From positions 1 to 17,263 of the forward strand of contig DXGW01000121.1 in assembly GCA_019113665.1 (NCBI GenBank): DNA of 17,263 bases. Reading direction: 5' to 3'. The notes beneath the pieces were generated by a model. That model was not told where the DNA came from. It did not search any database and saw only the letters and a list, made by a program, of their open reading frames with translations. Shown here piece after piece: positions 1 to 8,700 of this stretch. The position numbers and the translations under genes are program-made. Position 1 is the stretch's first letter. Every line of letters begins with the position of its first letter. Origin of the DNA: Candidatus Alistipes excrementipullorum (GTDB taxonomy: Bacteria > Bacteroidota > Bacteroidia > Bacteroidales > Rikenellaceae).

Positions 1-2
1 TC

Positions 3-53
3 GACGCGATCCATACGGTTCGCTCGATAAAAATATTACAGGAGGTTTTCTGA
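3..53 (+). CDS. Possible 3' end of an upstream gene (partial)
   Basis: The third forward frame is open from the left edge to a TGA at 51-53, whose last base is the A of the ATG of the next gene (TGATG). That arrangement is typical of translationally coupled operon neighbours, and the first codons (GAC GCG ATC) fit the codon usage of the window. Only about 16 residues are visible, so no family can be named. The frame of the next gene is also open back to the edge, so this is a weak call. Confidence 0.3.
   Translation, partial: DAIHTVRSIKILQEVF
41..45 (+). promoter_or_regulatory. Strong Shine-Dalgarno site (GGAGG)
   Basis: GGAGG lies seven bases before the ATG at 53. It is the clearest ribosome binding site in a window where most starts have none, and it decides the start of the exported small protein although the frame is open further upstream. 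Confidence 0.7.
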
Positions 54-481
54 TGAGAAAAGCAGTCATAGCAATGGCCGTACTGTCGATCGCAATGGCA
101 GCACAGGCCCAACAGCCGGCCGATACGGGCAAGATACGACGTATTGACCAGGAGATGAATGCCGACAACCACGGGCTCGACTACAACCCCGAAATCGGAT
201 TCTGGCCGCATATCGAGACCTGGCAGCCCGACTTCAAGGCATGGAGGTCCAATCGCAACAACCAGCCGGAAAAGATTCCGGTGCGCCCCGCCGTAACCAT
301 GAGTTCGATAGTCAACGTCTACACCCGGCCCATGCCGCAACGTGTCGTTGTACTCGACAACAATACATTGCGTGCATTCAGGCACATAAACGTCTCGAAC
401 GGACAGGCGTCGAACTGGGGCGATTTTCCGAACAGTTTTCTTGACGCACGGACGTTGTCATTTCCCGCTCCGAGGCCGTAA
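53..481 (+). CDS. Small exported protein of unknown function
   Basis: This gene encodes 142 residues. Residues 1-19 form a standard signal peptide: Arg-Lys, a hydrophobic Ala/Val/Ile/Met core, then a signal peptidase I site of the type AQA-QQ. There is no lipobox cysteine, and no cysteine anywhere, so a soluble periplasmic or outer-surface protein is more likely than a lipoprotein. The mature part is polar and rich in Asn, Pro, Arg and Trp, with no transmembrane segment and no motif I recognise. The start is supported by the GGAGG at 41-45 and by the position of the signal peptide. It may be the last gene of an operon entering from the left. It converges on the small membrane protein gene 16 bases away, with no clear terminator between them. 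Confidence 0.75.
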   Translation: MRKAVIAMAVLSIAMAAQAQQPADTGKIRRIDQEMNADNHGLDYNPEIGFWPHIETWQPDFKAWRSNRNNQPEKIPVRPAVTMSSIVNVYTRPMPQRVVVLDNNTLRAFRHINVSNGQASNWGDFPNSFLDARTLSFPAPRP

Positions 482-497
482 AAGGCCCGCATAACGG

Positions 498-761
498 TTA
501 CAAAGCGACGCTGTCGGCCGGCACGATCTCAGCCGACGGTATGCTGTCATGAATATTCGCGTCCGCGGACCCGGACGGAACACGACTCTCCTCCGGCAAC
601 GGTTCGACGTTGCCGGGGTTCTTTTTATCTGCGGCGGCAGCCACGGCCTTCACCCTTTTCCATTCGATAGCCGAAACATATGTATCGCGGCCTATGACCG
701 TAAATACTATCACGGCCACTACGGCGATCGCTCCCAATGTCTGTATGATTCTGCGGATCAT
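498..761 (-). CDS. Small single-pass membrane protein coupled to the S41 protease
   Basis: The product has 87 residues. A basic N-terminus (MIRR) is followed by one hydrophobic segment at about residues 7-23, then a short Lys/Ala helix and a C-terminal tail rich in Pro, Glu, Ser and Asp that looks disordered. By the positive-inside rule the tail should face the periplasm. The ATG overlaps the stop of the S41 protease in an ATGA (758-761), so the two are very likely translated together. I do not recognise the family. Because it is the last gene of the protease operon, it could be a partner, anchor or substrate of the protease, but that is only inferred from position. Confidence 0.75.
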   Translation of the reverse strand: MIRRIIQTLGAIAVVAVIVFTVIGRDTYVSAIEWKRVKAVAAAADKKNPGNVEPLPEESRVPSGSADANIHDSIPSAEIVPADSVAL

Positions 762-2407
762 TTCGCTTCCTGTTTTTCGTCCTCCGCGTTCAGCACCTCC
801 AGAGAACGCAGTACGGCATTGTCAATCTTGTATATGTTGTCGTAAAATCCGTTGCTTTCGAGTTTGGTATTGCGGCTGATGTAGGCCCGCAACTGGGCCT
901 CGATCAGCTGCCGCGATACGGCAATCTCGCGCGGGACCGGTTTCACGCCATGGCGCGCCGCATAGGCCACGAAGTCGTCCAGGAGGTTCCTGTCCGCATC
1001 GAGGAAGGCACGGAGCTGGCCGAGAGTCTCGATCTTGTCGAGTTCGGCACGATGGCGGTCGGCATACTCGATCGTATAACGGTAGAGGATATTGCGGCCC
1101 GAGACCTCGACGAAGTACTTGGTCACGTCCGTCGTGTCGAGCGGCACGAAGAGGTCGGGCATGATACCGCCACCGCCGTAGACGGTCTTGCCCTTCGGCG
1201 TCACGTAACGCAGCGAATCGGCGAAGTGTATGCTGTCGGCCGAGAAGAACTCGTTGTTGAGATAACGGTTGAACATGTCGCTGCGGTACGACTCCTCGTC
1301 GCCGAGGATATACGGTTTCTGTATGGAGCGACCCGTCGGGGTGAAATAACGTGCCACCGTGATACGCAGCGCCGAGCCGTCGGCAAACGGTACCTGACGC
1401 TGCACGAGACCCTTGCCGAACGATCGGCGGCCGATAATCGTACCGCGGTCGTTGTCCTGCAGCGCACCGGCCAGAATCTCGCTCGACGACGCGCTCGCCT
1501 CGTCGATAAGCACGGCCAGACCTATATCCGTAAGCGTACCGTTGCCGTCGCTGAACTCCTCGACACGGTTGCGGTGACGGTCCTCGGTATATACTATCAG
1601 GTCGCCCTCGGGCAGGAATTCATTGGCTATGAGTATGGCCTGGTCGAGATATCCTCCCGAGTTCCCGCGCAGGTCGAAGATGAGTTTTGTCATGCCCTCG
1701 CCGCGCAGCGACGCTATGGCGCTCATCAGTTCGGAATACGACGTGCGGGCGAACTGCGAAAGCTTTATGTATCCGATATGGTCGGCGATCATGAACGAGG
1801 CCTCGATGCTCTTCAACGGAATGGCGTCGCGCACGACCGTCACGTCCACAAGGTCGGCGATACTCTGGCGTTCGAGCGAGAGCTTCACCTCTGTACCGCG
1901 GCGGCCGCGCAGGCGGTGTACGATTTCGTTCTGCGGGATCTCGCGGCCGGCCACGACCGAGTCGTTGATGCGGATTATGCGGTCGCCGGCACGCACCCCG
2001 GCCTTGTCGCTCGGACCCGAAGGAATGACGTTCAGGACGATGACCGTGTCGGTAGCCATGTTGAAGACAACGCCGATGCCGTCGAACTCGCCTTCGAGGG
2101 GTTCGTTCACCTGCTGCATCTCCGAAGCGGGGATATAGACCGAATGCGGGTCGAGTTCCTCCATGACGACAGGCATCATGTGCTCGACAATCGAGTCGAG
2201 TGACAGCGAGTCGACATATTGCGTATCGATCAGCGAAAGCGTATAGGAGAGCTTGTTGGTCGGCGTCGACAGTTCCGAGACCATCTGCTCGATCTGCGAC
2301 GTCGTCGCCCGACGGCCCCGTATCTGTCCGAAACGGAGTCCCGAAAGGAATGCCAGTATGACGATCAGCACTGGAAGGATATACCCTTCATATTTGATAT
2401 GGCGCAT
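758..2407 (-). CDS. S41 family C-terminal processing protease, membrane anchored
   Basis: This 549-residue protein is a tail-specific serine protease of the Ctp/Prc family. Such enzymes cut periplasmic or envelope proteins near their C-termini. An uncleaved signal anchor lies at about residues 8-27. A PDZ domain follows at about 105-185 (GIGVVF, then GVRAGDRIIRIND). The S41 core spans about 200-365 and contains the FDLRGNSGG strand-turn and the Ser-Lys dyad, Ser309 in SASSSE and Lys332 in SFGKG, at normal spacing. A further C-terminal region of about 180 residues is seen in Bacteroidales homologues. The gene follows the DUF3078 gene by 12 bases and overlaps the next gene by 4, so it is the middle of a three-gene operon. 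The exact substrate is unknown. I do not assign a symbol because several S41 paralogues usually coexist in these genomes. Confidence 0.93.
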   Translation of the reverse strand: MRHIKYEGYILPVLIVILAFLSGLRFGQIRGRRATTSQIEQMVSELSTPTNKLSYTLSLIDTQYVDSLSLDSIVEHMMPVVMEELDPHSVYIPASEMQQVNEPLEGEFDGIGVVFNMATDTVIVLNVIPSGPSDKAGVRAGDRIIRINDSVVAGREIPQNEIVHRLRGRRGTEVKLSLERQSIADLVDVTVVRDAIPLKSIEASFMIADHIGYIKLSQFARTSYSELMSAIASLRGEGMTKLIFDLRGNSGGYLDQAILIANEFLPEGDLIVYTEDRHRNRVEEFSDGNGTLTDIGLAVLIDEASASSSEILAGALQDNDRGTIIGRRSFGKGLVQRQVPFADGSALRITVARYFTPTGRSIQKPYILGDEESYRSDMFNRYLNNEFFSADSIHFADSLRYVTPKGKTVYGGGGIMPDLFVPLDTTDVTKYFVEVSGRNILYRYTIEYADRHRAELDKIETLGQLRAFLDADRNLLDDFVAYAARHGVKPVPREIAVSRQLIEAQLRAYISRNTKLESNGFYDNIYKIDNAVLRSLEVLNAEDEKQEAK

Positions 2408-2419
2408 GGTGACGAGTGT

Positions 2420-3553
2420 TTATTTGTTCTTGAAGGTATAGGAGAGCCCCACACCCAATACTATCTGTGTTTGTAACGATTTTATCTGCGCTTTGTTGTA
2501 GTACATCTGGAAATAAAACTGCGTGGAGAAGAATTTCGTCGCCTTGATGTCGACCGTATGCTCCCAGCGGAGGGTCGGCACGATACTCTCGAAAAGCGCC
2601 TTGTTTGTTCCCGACTGCTGTGCCAGCTCATTGATCCAGCCATAGAACGAGTAGATGGTGGTGCGGTAGCGGAATATGCCCTTCTTGCCGAACGTACGGT
2701 CGAAATCGATCTGTACGGACGAACCTCCCTCATAGCGCGAAGTACCGTCGTCGAGCGTCAGACCGTAACAGTATGACGTGTTGCGGTTGGCGGCGGAGAG
2801 CAGGTCGGGATTGGCCAGGAACTGGTCGTAGGTAAGCGATGCGCCGTCGACGGTGGTAAAGCCTTTCTTGTTGAAGAAGACGTCACGGACGGTCCAGCTG
2901 CTCACATATGTCGAGTTCATGGTTATGGGCGACAGGTAGATCTTTATGGGGAACTTCTGCTTCGGACACACGTACGTGAAACCCAGCGATATGTTGAGAT
3001 ATGCCGGCGAGAAGAAGCGGCTCGTGCGGCAACTGGTGTCATCTATGCCGTTGGCGAACTGCGAGCGCAGCGAAATCAGACCTCCGAAATTCCACGTGTT
3101 CGAGATCTTGCAGGCCGGGGCGGTCGAGACGAACCACTCGTCCTGGTTCTTGGTCCACTCGCTCTCCTTGTTCGTGGCGCCGAGCTTGGCCGACACCTTG
3201 TTGTCTATCGTGAAGCGGCCCTTGCTGAAGGTATGCGTCAGCAGAAAACCCGAAATGGCCGTTATCGAGTTCGTATTACCGTTGACGCTCTGCCACTTGC
3301 TGTTGAAGTTGGAGAGCGACCCGTTAAGCGACGCGTTGATCTCGAGCGTATTGCGCTCGCGGCGTATGGCGGCGCGGGCGGCACGCTCCTGCGCCTCGTT
3401 CGAGAACTCGACCTTGACCTCGTTCTGCTTGATCTTGTCCACGAATTTTATCTGATCGGACTTGGGGGCTGCAGCCTCGATCGAGACCTGAGCCATGGCT
3501 GCACCTGCCCACATAAGTGTCAGAAGAGTGAGAATCGTACGGGCTTTTTTCAT
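2420..3553 (-). CDS. DUF3078-type exported protein, probable outer membrane beta-barrel
   Basis: The product has 377 residues from the ATG at 3553. The frame is open 33 codons further upstream, but that part covers the promoter and is not signal-like, while MKKAR plus a hydrophobic stretch ending in AMAQ makes a good signal peptide at residues 1-21. The mature protein begins with a charged linker (about 25-70) and then shows alternating strand patterns with many aromatic residues. It ends in a strand and a basic tail (LSYTFKNK), much like Bacteroidota outer membrane barrels. I assign DUF3078 from overall resemblance, for which no biochemical role is established. It is first in an operon with an S41 protease and a small membrane protein, so an envelope role is likely. 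A -7 box lies about 30 bases upstream. Confidence 0.82.
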   Translation of the reverse strand: MKKARTILTLLTLMWAGAAMAQVSIEAAAPKSDQIKFVDKIKQNEVKVEFSNEAQERAARAAIRRERNTLEINASLNGSLSNFNSKWQSVNGNTNSITAISGFLLTHTFSKGRFTIDNKVSAKLGATNKESEWTKNQDEWFVSTAPACKISNTWNFGGLISLRSQFANGIDDTSCRTSRFFSPAYLNISLGFTYVCPKQKFPIKIYLSPITMNSTYVSSWTVRDVFFNKKGFTTVDGASLTYDQFLANPDLLSAANRNTSYCYGLTLDDGTSRYEGGSSVQIDFDRTFGKKGIFRYRTTIYSFYGWINELAQQSGTNKALFESIVPTLRWEHTVDIKATKFFSTQFYFQMYYNKAQIKSLQTQIVLGVGLSYTFKNK

Positions 3554-3585
3554 ATGCAAGTTGTTTTTAGTCTGCTTTGAATTTA

Positions 3586-3593
3586 CAAATATA
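3586..3593 (-). promoter_or_regulatory. -7 promoter box (TATATTTG) for the DUF3078-S41 operon
   Basis: Read on the minus strand this is TATATTTG followed by TAAA, an exact match to the Bacteroidota TAnnTTTG box. Transcription should start a few bases downstream, leaving a leader of about 25-30 bases before the ATG at 3553. No good -33 TTTG is visible at the usual distance. It sits only 11 bases from the opposing box of nfo. Confidence 0.65.
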
Positions 3594-3604
3594 CGGATTT
3601 TACA

Positions 3605-3612
3605 TATATTTG
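3605..3612 (+). promoter_or_regulatory. -7 promoter box (TATATTTG) for nfo
   Basis: TATATTTG followed by TACA, an exact TAnnTTTG match. The ATG of nfo at 3634 lies 21 bases after the box, implying a leader of about 15-18 bases. The surrounding CATATATTTGTACA (3603-3616) is identical to the promoter core of the GH2 gene at 11097-11110. A TTTG at 3576-3579 is 25 bases upstream, somewhat far for a -33 element. Confidence 0.65.
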
Positions 3613-3633
3613 TACATAACAATACCGATAACC

Positions 3634-4482
3634 ATGAAATATACGGGCGCACATGTAAGTGCTTCGGGCGGCGTGGCGAAAGCTCCGCGCAACGCCCATG
3701 AGATAGGGGCTACGGCTTTTGCCCTCTTTACCAAAAACCAGAGACAGTGGAGCGCACCTCCCGTAACGCCGGAACAGGCCGCGGAATTCCGTGCCGCCTG
3801 CGCCGAATACGGATATACGCCTCAACAGATACTGCCGCACGACAGCTATCTGATAAACCTCGGGCACCCCGAACACGAGGGCCTCGAGAAGTCGCGTGCG
3901 GCCTTCATCGAAGAGATGTCGCGCTGCGAGGCCCTCGGTCTCGACCGTCTCAACTTCCACCCCGGAAGCCACCTCAACAAGATCACGGCCATGCAGTCGC
4001 TCGACCGCATAGCCGAGTCGATAAACATCGCCCTCGACCGCACCCGCGGCGTTACGGCCGTAATAGAGAATACGGCGGGGCAGGGTTCCAATCTCGGATT
4101 CGCATTCGAGCATCTGGCCTATATCATCGAACGCGTCGAGGACAAGTCGCGCGTCGGCGTCTGCATCGACACGTGCCACGCCTTTGCAGCCGGTTACGAC
4201 ATGCGCACGAAAGAGACTTTCGAGCATACATTTGCCGAATTCGACCGCATCATAGGGTTCAAATACCTGCGCGGCATGCACCTGAACGACGCCATGAAGG
4301 TTCTCGGCAGCCATGTCGACCGCCATACGCCGCTGGGCGACGGCATGTTGGGGATCGAGCCGTTCAGGCTGATCATGCAGGACCCGCGCTTCGACAACAT
4401 TCCGCTCATACTCGAAACCCCCGACGAGAGCCGGTGGGCCGAGGAGATCGCCCGGCTCAACGGGTTCGCCAAAGAGGCCTGA
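3634..4482 (+). CDS. nfo: Endonuclease IV (AP endonuclease)
   Basis: The enzyme cleaves the DNA backbone 5' of abasic sites in base excision repair, using three zinc ions in a TIM barrel. The 282 residues match the usual length. All nine metal ligands expected from the E. coli enzyme are present at the same numbering: His69, His109, Glu145, Asp179, His182, His216, Asp229, His231 and Glu261, in the motifs LPHDSYLINL, NFHPGS, IENTAGQG, CIDTCHAFAAGYD, HLND, DRHTPLGDG and ILETP. The open frame begins 57 bases earlier, but those codons lie over the promoter and encode a hydrophobic stretch foreign to the family, so I start at MKYTGAHVSASGG. It is transcribed alone from its own promoter and ends at a strong hairpin. 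Confidence 0.97.
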   Translation: MKYTGAHVSASGGVAKAPRNAHEIGATAFALFTKNQRQWSAPPVTPEQAAEFRAACAEYGYTPQQILPHDSYLINLGHPEHEGLEKSRAAFIEEMSRCEALGLDRLNFHPGSHLNKITAMQSLDRIAESINIALDRTRGVTAVIENTAGQGSNLGFAFEHLAYIIERVEDKSRVGVCIDTCHAFAAGYDMRTKETFEHTFAEFDRIIGFKYLRGMHLNDAMKVLGSHVDRHTPLGDGMLGIEPFRLIMQDPRFDNIPLILETPDESRWAEEIARLNGFAKEA

Positions 4483-4501
4483 CTCTCATACGGAAACAGT
4501 A

Positions 4502-4535
4502 AAACCGCAGGTTGCATGCATGCAGCCTGCGGTTT
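4502..4535. terminator. Bidirectional hairpin terminator between nfo and the aminotransferase gene
   Basis: AAACCGCAGG (4502-4511) is perfectly complementary to CCTGCGGTTT (4526-4535). Pairing continues inward through one T-G pair and four Watson-Crick pairs to a TGCA loop at 4517-4520. The A and T ends give a T run on both strands (GGTTTCTTG forward, GGTTTTACTG reverse). It lies between converging genes, 19 bases past nfo and 18 bases past the aminotransferase stop, so it can end both transcripts. Confidence 0.88.
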
Positions 4536-4553
4536 CTTGTCGGCATACGGCTG

Positions 4554-5753
4554 TCAAAGCCTGTCGAGGCACTTGCGTATGATATGGGCACTGTCGCGTA
4601 TCTCGTCTTCGGAGATGGTCAGCGGCGGCGATATGCGGAACGCCGTGTCGCAATAGAGGAACCAGTCGCTCATGATGCCCTCGCGGGCGAACATCTCCAT
4701 CATGGCGAACATCTTGTCCGAGGAGCCGAGCTCGACAGCCAGCAGCAGTCCGCTGCGGCGTATCTCCTTCACCTGCGGGTGGTCCGCAAGCAGACTCTCA
4801 TAGAGGGCGCCCTTCGCCTCGGCCTTCTCGGCCAGGCGGTTCTCGACTATATAGTCGAGTGCGGCAAGCCCCGCAGCACAACATACCGGGTGGCCGCCGA
4901 ATGTCGTTATGTGGCCGAGCGTCGGGTTGACCGTAAGCGTGTTCATCACCTCGCGCGAGGCCACGAAAGCACCGAGCGGCATGCCCCCGCCCAAAGCCTT
5001 GGCCAGGCAGACTATATCGGGCGTCACCCCGTACTTGACCGAGGCGAACATCTCGCCCGTACGGCCGAAACCGGTCTGTATCTCATCGAAGACAAGCATC
5101 GCCCCCACCTCGTCGCACCGGCGCCGCAAAGCCTGCAGGTAATCGTCTGCCGGAGGCCGTACGCCAGCCTCGCCCTGCACGGGCTCGGCAATGACACAAG
5201 CCGTACGCCCGGTTATGCACTGCAGTTCGTCGAACGAGTTGAACTCTATCGACCGCACGTCCGGAAGCAGCGGGCGGAATGCGTTTTTCCACTCCTCGCC
5301 CTCCGGCGTTCCCATAAGGCTCATGGCCCCCTGCGTCGAGCCGTGATACGCACGGCGCATCGATATTATCTCGGTGCGGCCCGTACAACGCTTGGCCAGT
5401 TTCATGGCCCCTTCGACGGCCTCGGCTCCCGAATTGACGAAATAGACGCTTTCGAGCGGGTCGGGCAGCAGCGAGGCGATGCGTACGGCATACTCCACCT
5501 GCGGCCTTTCGACCATCTCGCCGTAAACCATGATGTGCATGTAGCGTCCCGCCTGCTCCTGCACGGCCCTTACGACCGCAGGGTTGGCATGGCCGACATT
5601 GCTGACCGAGACACCGGCCACAAGGTCATAGTAACGTTTGCCCGAAGGCGTATAGAAGAATACGCCCTCGGCACGTGCCACCTCGATCATCATGGGCGAC
5701 GGCGAAGTCTGTCCCACATGTTCGAGAAATGCTTTGCGAAGAATGGTTCCCAT
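4554..5753 (-). CDS. Class III PLP-dependent aminotransferase, substrate unknown
   Basis: This 399-residue protein is a fold type I, class III (ornithine/acetylornithine/GABA-type) aminotransferase. It should move an amino group from an omega-amine or ornithine-like donor to a 2-oxo acid in the cytosol. Visible landmarks are the phosphate-binding NSGAEA (107-112), the YHG of the cofactor pocket (136-138), Asp223 in VFDEIQTGFGRTG that contacts the pyridine nitrogen, and Lys252 in AKALGGGMPLGAF, the Schiff-base lysine. The length is normal for the class. It lies 6 bases after the caspase-like gene and is the last gene of the operon. No arginine, GABA or lysine pathway genes are nearby, so I do not choose between argD-like and gabT-like functions. 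Confidence 0.9.
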   Translation of the reverse strand: MGTILRKAFLEHVGQTSPSPMMIEVARAEGVFFYTPSGKRYYDLVAGVSVSNVGHANPAVVRAVQEQAGRYMHIMVYGEMVERPQVEYAVRIASLLPDPLESVYFVNSGAEAVEGAMKLAKRCTGRTEIISMRRAYHGSTQGAMSLMGTPEGEEWKNAFRPLLPDVRSIEFNSFDELQCITGRTACVIAEPVQGEAGVRPPADDYLQALRRRCDEVGAMLVFDEIQTGFGRTGEMFASVKYGVTPDIVCLAKALGGGMPLGAFVASREVMNTLTVNPTLGHITTFGGHPVCCAAGLAALDYIVENRLAEKAEAKGALYESLLADHPQVKEIRRSGLLLAVELGSSDKMFAMMEMFAREGIMSDWFLYCDTAFRISPPLTISEDEIRDSAHIIRKCLDRL

Positions 5754-5759
5754 GACGCT

Positions 5760-8700
5760 CTACAACTTTAGGGATTGCCACTCGTCGCCGAGACCGGCCG
5801 AAGCCTTCACGCTCGGGGTCTGCGACTTGTCGTTCGCGGTCAGCGACTCCATCTTCACGTTGCGGGTGATATAGTCGCCCAGCTCGCCCAACGACACGTC
5901 GCCGGCCGTTGTCTGCAACTTCTTGAGCAGGAAGTAGGTGAACAGTCCGTGCGACTTCTCACGATAAGGATATGCGGTCTCGTCGCCCTGTGCGGCGGTG
6001 AAGACAACCATGTTGCCCTGAGGTTCCATCGGGCGGGCCTTGATGGCCACGCCGCGTGCCGACGCCAGCATCTGGCCGCTGCGCTGCGAACCCGAGAAAC
6101 ACGAATCCATGAAGACCGTGACACGGGCAGCCTTCATGGCACCCAGGCGGTCGTAGATCCGGTCCACGCTGTAGCACGTCGTCGGGTCGGTCGGTATGCC
6201 GTCCACCGGAAGCAGCAGCGCATGCTGGGTCTTCTCGTCGGGTATGCCGTGACCTGCATAGTAGAATATCACGTGCGCCTCGGGGCCGTAGCTTGCCACG
6301 ACCTGCTCGATCCAGTTGATGGCGCGCTTGATCGTGACGAACGTCGCGTCGTCATAGAGGCGAATGTTCTTTTCGGGTATACCCAGCGTCTTGCTGCAGT
6401 ACTCCTTGAAGGTCTTGCCGTCATTGAGCGCAAACTCCACACGGCCCGCATTGTCGTAGTTCTCGTTGGCGATGATCACGGCGAAGGTCGACGGGTTGGC
6501 CTTACTTCCCTGCGGAACGGTAATGTCGACATCGGAACGCGTGCCGGCCACGAGTTTGGTCGTCGAGATATTCTGACGGCCCGAAGGCGACGGTTCGTCG
6601 TCATCGGTGATGATCTCGATGGGGTTGAAGTTGTACTCGACCTGTGCGACCGTATAGTTGAGCGACGCACGGTTGCTGTAACGGAACTCCTTGCCGTCAG
6701 GCATGCGGAAGGTTACGGAAGCCAGCGCCAGATTGTCGTCCTCGATAAAGTAACGCGGGGTCTTGGTGATCGCCTGCCACTGATCGCGGAACTGCTTGGC
6801 CGACGAACGCGGAACCGGCACGAGCAGCTTGCCGAACTGCGAGGTCGAAATGCAGTATGTCTCGTTGTCGGCATCATACGCCCCGTCAATCGCGTACGAC
6901 GTCTTCACACGGCTGCTGCGCTCGGCGATGAACTTGGACTCGGCTTCCTGCGTCAGCTGGCGCGCCTTCTGACGGCGTGTCGCCTCGTTGACGCGTGCGC
7001 GCCACTCCGAAGTCTTCTCATACTCGCCCTTTATCTGCCACTTGTTGATCTGCTCCTCGACATACTTCTGTGCGTAGGCCTTGAACGAGTTTTCGAGGCG
7101 CTGCTGCTCGAGCTGCTGCTGGCGCAGGCGCGCGGCCTCGGCCTGGGCCTGGGCATAGAGCTGCGACGAACGGTCGGCTGCCGCCTGCTTGGCCTCGGCA
7201 ATCTGTGCCATGACTGTATCGTAACGGCCTGCAGCACGGTTGGCCTCGATGATCTTCTTGCCGGTCTTGTTGTAGAATGCCTTGATCTTGGCTATGGGCT
7301 TGCTGTTATAGGTATTCTTGCACTTGTATAGTACGTTGCCGGCAAAGTCTATCATGTAGAATGTCTTGTAACCGTTGTTCGGGGAGCCGAACTTGCCCAG
7401 GAAAACGAAATAGTCGCCCTCGTAGAGTCCGCAATACGCATTCACCCGGTAGTTGAACGGGAGGACCTGGTTGCCGTTCTGGTCGATCACGCCCCAGCTG
7501 TTGTTGCCGTCGGACACAACGGACACGCCGTCGACGAAAAAGTAGCGTCCGCGCTCTGCCGACGCACTGCCCGTTGTCGGGTGTGCATAACGCACAGGTA
7601 TGATCAGATTGTCATGCGCATCGGCAAAACCCACGAAACCGCCGCCCGAAGGCGTCACGGCACGGAGGTTTTCACTGAGACCGGCAATCTCCCTGTACTT
7701 CGGAGTGTTTGCGGCCGATGCCGGGCCCTGTGCCGAAGATGCTGCAGACGATCCCGAAGCCTGTGCGACGGAAGTTCCAGCCCCGGCAGAGGCGATGCCC
7801 ACGCCGCGCAGCGAGCCGCGCGTAGCCTCGACACTGAAATAGAAGAGCGAGTTCTTCGACGAAGTCGAATAGCCCTCGCCATGATCGTTGCCGTACTTGA
7901 ACTCCATGTCGAAACGCATGCCCGACTTGTTGTCGGTGGCTATGAAGCGGGCATCGAGGCACGAACGGCCGCTGTACTGGCCAACGGTCGGGGCGCGCCT
8001 GACCTCTATCGAATATCCCATCGAGCGGAAGAGCGACAACCACTCGTCATACGACAGCGACGGGTCGAAACCGGCCTTGATCCACTGCGGCGGCACGTCG
8101 CTCTTGAGTATGGTCGACATCTTGTAGACGATGTTGTTGTTCACGCAGAAGAGGTTGGTGCCGTTGCCCGTCTCTATGTGATAATAGTCGGGATACTTGT
8201 CGGTTGCACGGTGTCCCTGGGCCTCGAGTTGCGAGCGCGTGGTCTCGCCGAGGACGATTCCCTGAAGCGGGAACAGCGACCCTGAAGCCGGAGCCGCACT
8301 TTGCGACGGGGAAACCGGACTCTGCGTCGAGGCATAGGAGCTCTGCGTCGAAGCCGTGCCGCTGCCGCGTACCGATCCGCGCGTCGCCACGAGCGTCATG
8401 CAGTAGAGCGACGACGGCGACGAGGTGGAATATCCTTCGCCGTTGCCATTGCCGTAATTGAAATCGAGGCGGAACTGCAGTCCGTTCGACGGGTTGGTTG
8501 CATAGAATTCCGCCTTGAGGCAGCTGCGGCCGTTGAAAGACCCTACAGACGGGTGTTTTTTGATCTCTATCGTATATCCCATGCGGCGGAGCAGCGACTG
8601 CCAGCCGTCATAGGACAACGACCACGACAGCCCCTGCGAGGTCCACTGTGCGGGCAGGTCGTCTGTATATGTCAGGTAGAGCTGTTCGAACACGCCGTCC

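Noticed and set aside
950..2203. A 417-codon forward ORF opposite the S41 protease gene
   Set aside because: It is antisense to a gene with clear PDZ and S41 motifs; high GC makes long opposite-strand frames common, and the product has no recognisable domain or start signal.
3554..3652. A longer start (MRPYISW) for the DUF3078 protein
   Set aside because: The extra 33 codons overlie the two promoter boxes and put a signal peptide in the interior of the protein.
4512..4525. The palindromic GCATGC stretch as an operator site
   Set aside because: It is the top of the terminator stem between two converging genes, where a terminator explains it fully.
4512..5771. A 419-codon forward ORF opposite the aminotransferase gene
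   Set aside because: It begins inside the terminator hairpin and is fully antisense to a gene with all class III aminotransferase landmarks.
5775..7331. A 518-codon forward ORF opposite the caspase-like gene
   Set aside because: It mirrors the codon pattern of the real gene, has no signal, domain or promoter, and the opposite strand encodes an intact catalytic domain.
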